A DNA stretch of 64,000 bases from Sphingopyxis solisilvae (GTDB lineage Bacteria; Pseudomonadota; Alphaproteobacteria; Sphingomonadales; Sphingomonadaceae), in contig NZ_JADKYM010000002.1 in NCBI RefSeq assembly GCF_015475875.1, forward strand, positions 62,001 to 126,000, written 5' to 3'. Below, piece by piece: positions 36,892 to 43,765 of the stretch (position 1 is its first letter; every line of letters starts with the position of its first letter). A program made the translations under genes and the position numbers. Under the pieces are notes generated by a model. The model searched no databases and had not been told where the DNA came from. It saw only the letters and a program-made list of their open reading frames with translations.

Positions 36892-37670
36892 TCCGCATTG
36901 CCGTGGCGAACCAGAAGGGCGGGGTCGGCAAGACGACGACCGCGATCAATCTGGCGACCGCGCTCGCGGCGACGGGCTGGCGGACGCTGATCATCGACCT
37001 CGATCCGCAGGGCAATGCGTCGACCGGGCTGGGCATCAAGCAGGCACAGCGTGAATCTTCGAGTTACGAATTGCTGCGCGGCGACGCGCCGCTCGCCGAT
37101 TGTGCGATTCCCACGGCGGTGCCGCGGCTCGACATCGTTCCGGCGACGGTCGACCTGTCGGGCGCCGAGATCGAACTGATCGAATTTGCCGACCGGCTCC
37201 ACCGGCTCGAACAGGCGTTGACCGGTGCCGAGGCGGGGCAGTGGGATATCTGCCTGATCGATTGCCCGCCGTCGCTCGGCATGTTGACCCTGAACGCGCT
37301 GATCGCCGCCGAATCGCTGATCGTGCCGCTGCAATGCGAATTTTTTGCGCTCGAGGGGTTGAGCCAATTGCTCACCACGGTCGAGCGGGTGCGCGAGCGT
37401 TTCAACCAGAAATTGTCGATCCTGGGGGTCGCGCTGACGATGTTCGACCGCCGCAACCGGTTGACCGACCAGGTGTCGGACGATGTCCGCGACGTGCTGG
37501 GGCCGGTGGTGTTCCAGACGGTGATCCCACGCAATGTCCGCCTGTCCGAGGCGCCGAGCCACGGCCTGCCGGCGCTGATCTATGACCATCGCTGCGCCGG
37601 GTCGGCGGCGTATATCGCGTTGGCGCGCGAGCTGATCGACCGCCTGCCCAACGTCCGCAAGGCCGCTTAA
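36888..37670 (+). CDS. parA: Chromosome partitioning ATPase ParA
   Basis: Walker-type ATPase that moves ParB-parS complexes after replication. The deviant Walker A motif QKGGVGKTTTA spans residues 9-19, with IIDLDPQGNASTGLG and CLIDCPPSLGMLTLNAL as the other nucleotide-site motifs. At 260 residues it is the short chromosomal (Soj-type) form with no N-terminal DNA-binding domain. The ATG overlaps the rsmG stop, and parB starts immediately after its stop. Confidence 0.97.
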   Translation: MIRIAVANQKGGVGKTTTAINLATALAATGWRTLIIDLDPQGNASTGLGIKQAQRESSSYELLRGDAPLADCAIPTAVPRLDIVPATVDLSGAEIELIEFADRLHRLEQALTGAEAGQWDICLIDCPPSLGMLTLNALIAAESLIVPLQCEFFALEGLSQLLTTVERVRERFNQKLSILGVALTMFDRRNRLTDQVSDDVRDVLGPVVFQTVIPRNVRLSEAPSHGLPALIYDHRCAGSAAYIALARELIDRLPNVRKAA

Positions 37671-38633
37671 ATGACTGAAAAAAAAGAAGAAAATCAAACT
37701 TCTCCGGCGCGGAAGCGACCGTCGGGACTGGGGCGCGGGCTGAACGCGCTGTTCGGCGACGTCGCCGCCGAGGCACCCGTGCTGGCGAGCCCCGGCGCGG
37801 CGGCGAAAGCGGCGCCGACGACATCGGGCGATGCGGTCCAGCATGTCGCGGTCGGCGCGATTCGCCCGCTGCCCGGCCAGCCGCGGCGCCATTTCGACGA
37901 GACCGCGATCGCCGAACTGGCCGATTCGATCGCGCTGCGCGGCCTGTTGCAGCCGGTGATCGTCCGGCGCGCGCCCGATGGCGAGGGTTATCAGCTGGTC
38001 GCGGGCGAGCGGCGCTGGCGTGCGGCGCAGCGCGCCGGGCTCCACCAGATTCCGGCGCTGGTGCGCGATCTGGACGACGCGGCGACCTACGAGATTGCGC
38101 TGGTCGAAAATATCCAGCGGCAAGACCTGAATGCGATCGAGGAAGCGGGTGCCTATCGCCGCCTGATCGACGATTTCGGGCATAACCAGGAAGCGCTCGC
38201 CAAGCTGGTTGGCAAATCGCGCAGCCATGTCGCGAATCTGATGCGGCTGCTCGACCTGCCCGCCGCGGTGCAGGCGCTGGTCGGTGACGGATCGCTGGCG
38301 ATGGGGCATGCGCGCGCGCTGATCGGCGCCGCCGATGCCGAAGCAATTGCGCGGCGTGTGGTCAAGGAAGGCCTGTCGGTGCGCGCGGTCGAGGCGCTGG
38401 TGCGCGAGGATAAGGGCGGCGGGCGCAAGGCGCCGCTGGAATATAAGAGCATGGACGGCGTAGGCGGGCGCGATCCCGACATTGTCGCGGTCGAGCGCCA
38501 TCTGTCCGAACTGCTCGGGATCGGGGTCGGAATTCACTATGCGGGCGGGGGCAAGGGCAATCTGACGCTGAAATTCGCGTCGCTCGACCAGCTCGACATG
38601 ATTTGCCAGCGGCTGAGCGGCGAGGGGATTTGA
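37671..38633 (+). CDS. parB: Chromosome partitioning protein ParB
   Basis: CTP-dependent DNA clamp that loads at parS and spreads. The N-terminal region holds a RPSGLGRGLNALFGD motif that stimulates ParA. The CTPase domain includes RPLPGQPRRHFDETAIAELA and the ParB box GERRWRAAQRAG. The helix-turn-helix that reads parS is in KSRSHVANLMRLLDLPAAVQ, and the C-terminal dimerisation domain ends FASLDQLDMICQRLSG. At 320 residues the length is normal. It directly follows parA, and three parS-like sites lie 1-4 kb upstream. Confidence 0.97.
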   Translation: MTEKKEENQTSPARKRPSGLGRGLNALFGDVAAEAPVLASPGAAAKAAPTTSGDAVQHVAVGAIRPLPGQPRRHFDETAIAELADSIALRGLLQPVIVRRAPDGEGYQLVAGERRWRAAQRAGLHQIPALVRDLDDAATYEIALVENIQRQDLNAIEEAGAYRRLIDDFGHNQEALAKLVGKSRSHVANLMRLLDLPAAVQALVGDGSLAMGHARALIGAADAEAIARRVVKEGLSVRAVEALVREDKGGGRKAPLEYKSMDGVGGRDPDIVAVERHLSELLGIGVGIHYAGGGKGNLTLKFASLDQLDMICQRLSGEGI

Positions 38634-39006
38634 GCCGATATTGGTCTGAAATTTGATTCGCGCGGAGGCCGCAGAGAACACAGAGAGACTGTTTCAGAAT
38701 CTCTGTGTTCTCTGCGGCCTCCGCGCGAAATCTTCTTTTTGGCGAATCGATCGGGCGCTACCCGCTTAATTTGTGCCAGTCCGGGCCGTTAAACTATGGT
38801 GGGCGGTTCCTATGACCTTTCCAGAATCAGGCTAAAACCCTGATTTCTCTCGCTTACTGTCGGTAAGGCGGGCCAATTCCTACTGCGTCGTTAACCAAGC
38901 TTGCTGGCAAAAGCTGAACGGGTCCCCGGCTAACAGGGTCGGCGAATGGGGTGGGATATCCATTCGCGTTTCGACAATCTGTCTTTGAATTCAAGGGACC
39001 AAACAT
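38634..39006. other. Gene-free region between parB and the DUF4402 gene
   Basis: Holds a perfect 30-bp inverted repeat right after parB (given separately) and the leader of the DUF4402 gene. In the leader, GCGAATGG (38942-38949) pairs exactly with CCATTCGC (38960-38967), and a TTGAATTCAA palindrome lies at 38985-38994, just before the AAGGGA ribosome-binding site at 38993. No other gene was seen. Confidence 0.5.
38657..38729. repeat. Perfect 30-bp inverted repeat after parB
   Basis: The arms at 38657-38686 and 38700-38729 are exact reverse complements and enclose 13 bases. Each arm has the sequence TTCGCGCGGAGGCCGCAGAG followed by AACACAGAGA (left arm). Such an exact stem would make a very stable RNA hairpin. 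A TTCTTTTT tract follows at 38733-38740, so it may terminate parAB transcription. Confidence 0.85.
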
Positions 39007-39504
39007 ATGCGCAAATTTGGAATGAAGCGCGCCGTCCTCGGCGCCGCGATTGCTGCCCTCGCCATGAACGCTTCGGCGGCGCATGCGGCAACGGCGACGG
39101 GTACGGCCACGGCCAAGATCCTGCGCCAGATCACGCTGACCAACACCAGCGCGCTGCAATATGCGACGATCATCAGCGGCGCGACCGCCTCGACCGTGTC
39201 GGTTTCGACCAGCGGCGCGGCGACCTGCGGCGCGGGCCTGACCTGCACCGGCACGACCACGGCGGCGAACTTCGACGTCCAGGGCACCAGCGGTGCCGTC
39301 GTCCTCGTCGGCGGCGATTCGAGCGTGACGCTCAATGGCTCGCTGGGCGGCACGATGACCTCGTCGCTGACCTATTCGTCGGCGAACATCACGCTGGGCG
39401 CGACGGGTGGCAGCTTCCAGGTCGGCGGCACGCTGAACGTCGGCGCCAACCAGACCGCGGGCGACTATACCGGCACGTTCAACGTCACCGCCAATTATCA
39501 GTAA
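39007..39504 (+). CDS. DUF4402 secreted protein, likely surface/pilin-like subunit
   Basis: Exported 165-residue protein. A signal peptide ends at SAAHAA (about residue 28). The mature part is Ser/Thr/Gly-rich beta-structured sequence with DUF4402 features: ATAKILRQITLTNTSALQYA near the start and GANQTAGDYTGTFNVTANYQ at the C-terminus, a pattern also seen in fimbrial subunits. One Cys pair (TCGAGLTC) may form a disulfide. A chaperone and a usher-like protein are encoded directly downstream, which suggests it is the assembled subunit. Confidence 0.75.
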   Translation: MRKFGMKRAVLGAAIAALAMNASAAHAATATGTATAKILRQITLTNTSALQYATIISGATASTVSVSTSGAATCGAGLTCTGTTTAANFDVQGTSGAVVLVGGDSSVTLNGSLGGTMTSSLTYSSANITLGATGGSFQVGGTLNVGANQTAGDYTGTFNVTANYQ

Positions 39505-39544
39505 GGCGGCGGACTTGGTGGGCTAAACCCCGCCGACACCGAAA

Positions 39545-39578
39545 AGGGTCGCCGGGCGCAGGTCCGGCGGCCTTTTTT
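39545..39578 (+). terminator. Intrinsic terminator after the DUF4402 gene
   Basis: AAGGGTCGCCGG pairs with CCGGCGGCCTT across an eight-base loop and is followed by a T-run (39573-39578). It lies about 40 bases after the stop codon. Strong abundance control of the subunit relative to downstream genes would be a reasonable consequence. Confidence 0.75.
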
Positions 39579-39603
39579 GTGCGCGCGCAAGACGTACCGC
39601 CAT

Positions 39604-39671
39604 CATGGTTAGCGAAATATCAACCATGTTGGCGCAGGCAGGACGGGACCAAGCGGGACGGCGTACGCCGT
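39604..39671 (+). promoter_or_regulatory. Operator-like inverted repeats upstream of the chaperone gene
   Basis: CATGGTT (39604-39610) is matched by AACCATG (39622-39628), and a 14-bp perfect palindrome ACGGCGTACGCCGT lies at 39658-39671. Both sit between the subunit terminator and the chaperone start. They could be regulator sites or hairpins; no regulator gene is adjacent. Confidence 0.35.
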
Positions 39672-39702
39672 GCCGGGACCAACGATTGTGGGGATCGTAT
39701 CC

Positions 39703-40533
39703 ATGCCTGATTTTCTGAAGGGCTTCGGCCTGTTTTGCGTCGCATTGTGCGGTTTTGCGGCGTCACCCGTCCATGCCGCGGGCGATCTGCTCGTCGCGCC
39801 GACGCGCGTCGTGCTCGACGGATCGCGCGGTACCGAAGTGGTACTGAACAATATCGGCGCCGAACCCGCGACCTATCGCATCAGCCTCGAGATCAAGCGG
39901 ATGACCGCCGCGGGCGGGCTCGACGAAATCGCCGAGGCCGATGCCACGCCCGCCGAGCGCGCCGCGCTCGACATGATCGCGTTCAGCCCGCGCCGCGTGA
40001 CGCTGCCGCCGAACCAGCCGCAGGTGATCCGCGTCGGGGTGCGCATTCCCGAAGGCACGCCGCCCGGCGAATATCGCGCCCATATGCTGTTCCGCGCCGT
40101 GCCCGATGCGGCCCCGGCCACCGCAAGCGAAGTCGCCAAACCTGCCAGCACGGGCGTGTCGATCGCGCTGACGCCCATCTATGGCATCACCATCCCGGTG
40201 ATCGTCCGCGTCGGCAATCTGGGCGCCGAAGCGTCGATCGGCGAGGCGTGGGTCGCCGATACCGCCGACGGACCGGCGTTCAATTTCGGACTGACGCGGA
40301 CAGGCAATCGCTCGGTCTACGGCGACATCGAAGTGACGCGGCCGGGGGTCAGCGAGCCCCTGCTGGTGGCGCGCGGCATTGCGGTCTATCCCGAGGTCGG
40401 CGCGCGCGCGGTGTCGCTGCGCGTGCCGCCCGAACTCGCGGAAAAGCTGAAAGGGCCGGTGCGCATCCGCTATAGCGAGGACCGCGAGGTCGGCGGCGGG
40501 ACGATCGACCAGGTCGACCGGGTGGTCAAGTGA
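39703..40533 (+). CDS. PapD-like periplasmic chaperone (fimbrial type)
   Basis: Predicted periplasmic chaperone with two Ig-like domains. The start MPDFLKGFGLFCVALCGF gives a signal peptide ending at SPVHAA. Domain 1 features are GDLLVAPTRVVLDGSRGTEV, LEIKRM, and the conserved FSPRRVTLPPNQPQVIRVGV G1-strand region, which would complement the pilin groove. Domain 2 covers about residues 160-276 with YGITIPVIVRVGNLG and VYPEVGARAVSLRVPPELAE. It resembles the PapD or MSMEG-like chaperone superfamily. It lies between the DUF4402 gene and the usher-like gene. Confidence 0.8.
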   Translation: MPDFLKGFGLFCVALCGFAASPVHAAGDLLVAPTRVVLDGSRGTEVVLNNIGAEPATYRISLEIKRMTAAGGLDEIAEADATPAERAALDMIAFSPRRVTLPPNQPQVIRVGVRIPEGTPPGEYRAHMLFRAVPDAAPATASEVAKPASTGVSIALTPIYGITIPVIVRVGNLGAEASIGEAWVADTADGPAFNFGLTRTGNRSVYGDIEVTRPGVSEPLLVARGIAVYPEVGARAVSLRVPPELAEKLKGPVRIRYSEDREVGGGTIDQVDRVVK

Positions 40534-40563
40534 CGCGATAGGGGCGGGGCGAAAGCCGGGGCC

Positions 40564-43377
40564 GTGATTCGCGCGGCGCTGACCCGATGGAAACCGGCGA
40601 TCCTCGCCGGACTGGCGCTGGCGGGACTGGTTCCCGCTGGCGCGCAGGCCGTTGATAAAGAGCCGGTTTCGCTGGTCGCCGACGGCTGGGCCCCGAACGA
40701 GGATGACAGCTGGCTGTTCGACCTGCGGTCGGGGCAATATCGGCTGGGCGACGGGGTGCGCGGGTACCAGACGCCGCAGGGGATGTGCGTCGATCTGGCC
40801 GACGTCGTGCTCGCGCTCGACCTCGCGGTGCGCGTGGACAAGAAGTTGCGCCGCGCAACCGGATGGGTGTTCGACGAGCGGCGCAGTCTGGTGATCGACC
40901 GCGACGCGGGCGAGGTGCGCGCGGGCAGCCAGAGCTATCGGCTGTCGGCGACGACGATTCGCGACACCCCGGCGGGCTGGTGCGTCGATCTGGACAGCCT
41001 GACCAAATGGCTCGGCGTGCCGATCGTCGCCGACCTGTCGAACGCGGTTTTGCGGATCGACAGCAAGGAAAAATTGCCGTTCCAGCTCGCCGCCGAACGG
41101 CGCGCGCGCGCCGCGGCGATCCGCCCGGCGGCGCAGTTCGATCTTGCGAGCCTGCCGCAGGCGTCGCGGCCGTATCAAGGGTGGGCGACCCCATCGGTCG
41201 ATGTCGTTGCATCGGCGGGGTTTGTGTCGGACCGGCGCGGCGGCTCCTATGTCCAAGGGCGCTACGAGATTTTCGCCGCGGGCGAGGTGCTGAAACAGAG
41301 TTTCGATGCACGGCTGTCATCGGACAATGAAGGCGTCCCCGACAGCCTGCGGATGCGGCTGTATCGCACCGATCCCGAAGGGCGGCTGCTCGGGCCGCTG
41401 AAGGCGACGCATTACGCGGCGGGCGATGTCAGCCTGTTGTCGACCGGCATTGTCGCGTCGTCGGCGCCGGGGCGCGGCGCGGTGCTCACCAACCGCCCGA
41501 TCGAACGTCCCGACAGCTTCGACAAGACGAATTTTCGCGGCGACCTGCCCGCCGGGTGGGACGCCGAATTGTATCGCAACGGCCAGTTGCTGGCCTTCAC
41601 CAGCCCCAATCGCGACGGCCGCTACGAATTTCTCGATGTGCCGCTGCAATATGGCGCGAACCGCTTCGAAATCGTGCTTTACGGTCCGCAGGGCCAGATC
41701 CGGCGCGAAATCAAACAGGTGCAGGTAGGGATGGATTCGATCCCGCCGCAAAAGACATGGTATTGGGCCGGCTTCGCACAGGAAAATGCCGACCTGATCG
41801 AGTTTGGGGGGCGGCGGCGCGGGCCGTTTCGGCGCGGCTGGCGCGGGACGCTGGGCATCGAGCGCGGCCTCGATACGCGCACCTCGGTGGCTGCCTATGC
41901 GCACAGCCTGGTGATCGAGGATGTGCGGCGCAATTATGCCGAGGCCGCGCTGCGCCGCTCGATCGGGCCGACGTTGCTCGAGGTTGGCGGCAGCTATGCG
42001 CATGACGGGGGCGGCGCAGTGCGTGCGAGCTGGCTGGCGGGCTTCGGCGAAACCTATGTCCGCGCCGACGCGATGCGCGGGTGGAACGGTTTCGTGTCCG
42101 ACCGTTTTCTCAGCAATATCAACGGGATGTATTCGATCTCGGTCGACCAGTCGGTCAAGCTGGGGCGGACCGTGTTGCCGCTGCATTTCGACCTGCGCCA
42201 GATCGATCGTCGCTCAGGCATTTCCAGTTTGGAAGCGAGCGCGCGCGCATCGGCGAGTTTCCGCGCGCTGACCTTTACCGGCCAGCTCGACTGGGCGCGG
42301 ACCAAGGTGCCGATCGGCCCCGATCCGCCCGACAATCTGACCGCTACCCTGCTCGCCAATGCCCGCATCGGGCGTGTGCGTCTCCGCGGCGAGGCGCGCT
42401 TTGCGCTGTCCGGCGCGAACAGCGACACGCGCATGGCGTTGGTCGGCGAATGGGCCGGAAAGGGTGATGCCGAATGGCGCACCGAGCTCGGCTACGACCG
42501 CGGGCTCGAACGCGCGCGGGTCGGCGCCGGATATACGCGCCGTTTCAATCGTTTACAGCTGAGCGGTTTCGGCGAAGTGGCGAGCGACGGATCGGTCGCG
42601 GCGTCGCTGTCACTCGCCTTCAGCCTGGGACCGAAACCGCACGGCGGCTGGCGCGTGTCGAGCGAAAAGCTGGCGAGCCGCGGCCAGGTTATCGCCGACG
42701 TGTGGATGGACGATAATGGCGACGGCGTCCGTCAGCCGGGCGAGGCGGCGCTGGCGGGCGTGCCGCTGACCGCGGGGCATGCCTATGTCGAGCGGGCGAC
42801 CGGCAAGGACGGCCAGGGGACGATCGATGGCCTTGAACCTTTCCGGCCGGTCCTGATCGGCATCGACGCGGGCAGCTTGCCCGATCCCTATGTCCAGCCC
42901 GCGCTGCCGGGCGTGGTGGTGACGCCGCGCCCCGGGGTCGCGACGCGGGTCGCCCTGCCGATGGTGGCGGCGGGCGAGATCGAGGGTGTTGCGCGCCGCG
43001 ACGGGGGTAATCCGGTCGAAGGGCTAGCGCTCGAACTGGTCGATTCCGAAGGCCGGGTGCGCGCGACCACGCTGACCGAATTCGACGGCTATTTCCTGTT
43101 CGAAGGCGTCGCCTACGGGCGTTACAAGGTGCGACCGGGCAAGGCGTCCGCCGCGGCATCGCGGCTCGACAGCGGTTTTGCGATCGCCGCGGTTCCGGGC
43201 AAGGCAACGCCGCGGGTGCGGCTGGGTACGTTGACGCTGAAACCGTTGCGGCGCGATGTGGTGGCGCAGGGCGCGGCGGTGACGGGCGAGGGCAATGGCG
43301 CGCGGGCGCCGCCGACGCCATCGCCTGACGCGGAGGTGGTCACGCCGGATGTGCTGGCGCTCCCAGTCGCACCTTGA
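40564..43377 (+). CDS. Usher-like outer-membrane protein with CNA-B-like C-terminal domains
   Basis: A 937-residue exported protein starting at GTG with a signal peptide ending PAGAQA (about residue 28). Residues 60-180 contain two similar units around GMCVDLADVV and GWCVDLDSLT. A plug-like Ig segment at about 318-390 reads FRGDLPAGWDAELYRNGQLL and ends ANRFEIVLYGPQGQIRREIK, resembling the middle domain of ushers. The long middle is beta-barrel-like. Near 709 and 804, ADVWMDDNGDGVRQPGEAAL and GEIEGVARRDGGNPVEGLAL resemble SdrD-B/CNA-B surface-protein domains. It is coupled to the chaperone gene (31-base gap). Identity as a usher is inferred from layout and context. Confidence 0.6.
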   Translation: MIRAALTRWKPAILAGLALAGLVPAGAQAVDKEPVSLVADGWAPNEDDSWLFDLRSGQYRLGDGVRGYQTPQGMCVDLADVVLALDLAVRVDKKLRRATGWVFDERRSLVIDRDAGEVRAGSQSYRLSATTIRDTPAGWCVDLDSLTKWLGVPIVADLSNAVLRIDSKEKLPFQLAAERRARAAAIRPAAQFDLASLPQASRPYQGWATPSVDVVASAGFVSDRRGGSYVQGRYEIFAAGEVLKQSFDARLSSDNEGVPDSLRMRLYRTDPEGRLLGPLKATHYAAGDVSLLSTGIVASSAPGRGAVLTNRPIERPDSFDKTNFRGDLPAGWDAELYRNGQLLAFTSPNRDGRYEFLDVPLQYGANRFEIVLYGPQGQIRREIKQVQVGMDSIPPQKTWYWAGFAQENADLIEFGGRRRGPFRRGWRGTLGIERGLDTRTSVAAYAHSLVIEDVRRNYAEAALRRSIGPTLLEVGGSYAHDGGGAVRASWLAGFGETYVRADAMRGWNGFVSDRFLSNINGMYSISVDQSVKLGRTVLPLHFDLRQIDRRSGISSLEASARASASFRALTFTGQLDWARTKVPIGPDPPDNLTATLLANARIGRVRLRGEARFALSGANSDTRMALVGEWAGKGDAEWRTELGYDRGLERARVGAGYTRRFNRLQLSGFGEVASDGSVAASLSLAFSLGPKPHGGWRVSSEKLASRGQVIADVWMDDNGDGVRQPGEAALAGVPLTAGHAYVERATGKDGQGTIDGLEPFRPVLIGIDAGSLPDPYVQPALPGVVVTPRPGVATRVALPMVAAGEIEGVARRDGGNPVEGLALELVDSEGRVRATTLTEFDGYFLFEGVAYGRYKVRPGKASAAASRLDSGFAIAAVPGKATPRVRLGTLTLKPLRRDVVAQGAAVTGEGNGARAPPTPSPDAEVVTPDVLALPVAP

Positions 43378-43411
43378 TCGGCTAGAGATATAAAGAAATC
43401 TTTATGTCCGA

Positions 43412-43439
43412 TTGACACGCCGGGCCGCGTCGCTAGGAT
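43412..43439 (+). promoter_or_regulatory. Sigma-70-type promoter for the metE riboswitch transcript
   Basis: TTGACA (43412-43417), a 16-base spacer, then TAGGAT (43434-43439). The -35 is perfect and the -10 matches four of six positions. The transcript would begin about at 43446, where the riboswitch sequence starts. Confidence 0.65.
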
Positions 43440-43446
43440 GGCGATC

Positions 43447-43640
43447 GTCGAGGTTCTTTGCGGCGCCGGTGCGGCGCAAAGCTAAGACGGGAAGCCGGTG
43501 CGCCCGAACGGGCAAGGCCGGCGCTGCCCCCGCAACTGTAAGCGGTGAGCGGCGGTCGATACGTGTCACTGGTTCGCAAGGAACCGGGAAGGCCAGACCG
43601 CTGCGCTGATCCGCGAGCCAGGAGACCTGCCTCGTCAGAT
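43447..43640 (+). ncRNA. Cobalamin (B12) riboswitch controlling metE
   Basis: Conserved B12-element parts appear in the right order: GGGAAGCCGGTGCGCCCG, the core GCTGCCCCCGCAACTGTAAG, CACTGG followed by ACCGGGAAGGCC, and the B12 box AGCCAGGAGACCTGCC (about 43617-43632). The element begins just after a TTGACA-type promoter and ends about 125 bases before metE. Adenosyl- or methylcobalamin binding normally switches off the B12-independent methionine synthase. Confidence 0.92.
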
Positions 43641-43739
43641 ACGTCCTCCGGCGGGGTGTCCGGTCAGGTCGCATGCATGGCTGCGCCCGACCCTTGCTTC
43701 GTGGGCGCGGATCCCCGTGTTCGTGCGTCTGCCTGTCGC

Positions 43740-43757
43740 CCTTGCCCTTTTGCAAGG
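43740..43757 (+). promoter_or_regulatory. SD-masking hairpin (riboswitch expression platform) before metE
   Basis: CCTTGC (43740-43745) pairs with GCAAGG (43752-43757), which includes the AAGG part of the metE ribosome-binding site (AAGGTG). The hairpin is nine bases from the ATG. Masking of the Shine-Dalgarno is a typical translational output for a cobalamin riboswitch. Confidence 0.6.
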
Positions 43758-43765
43758 TGCCAATC

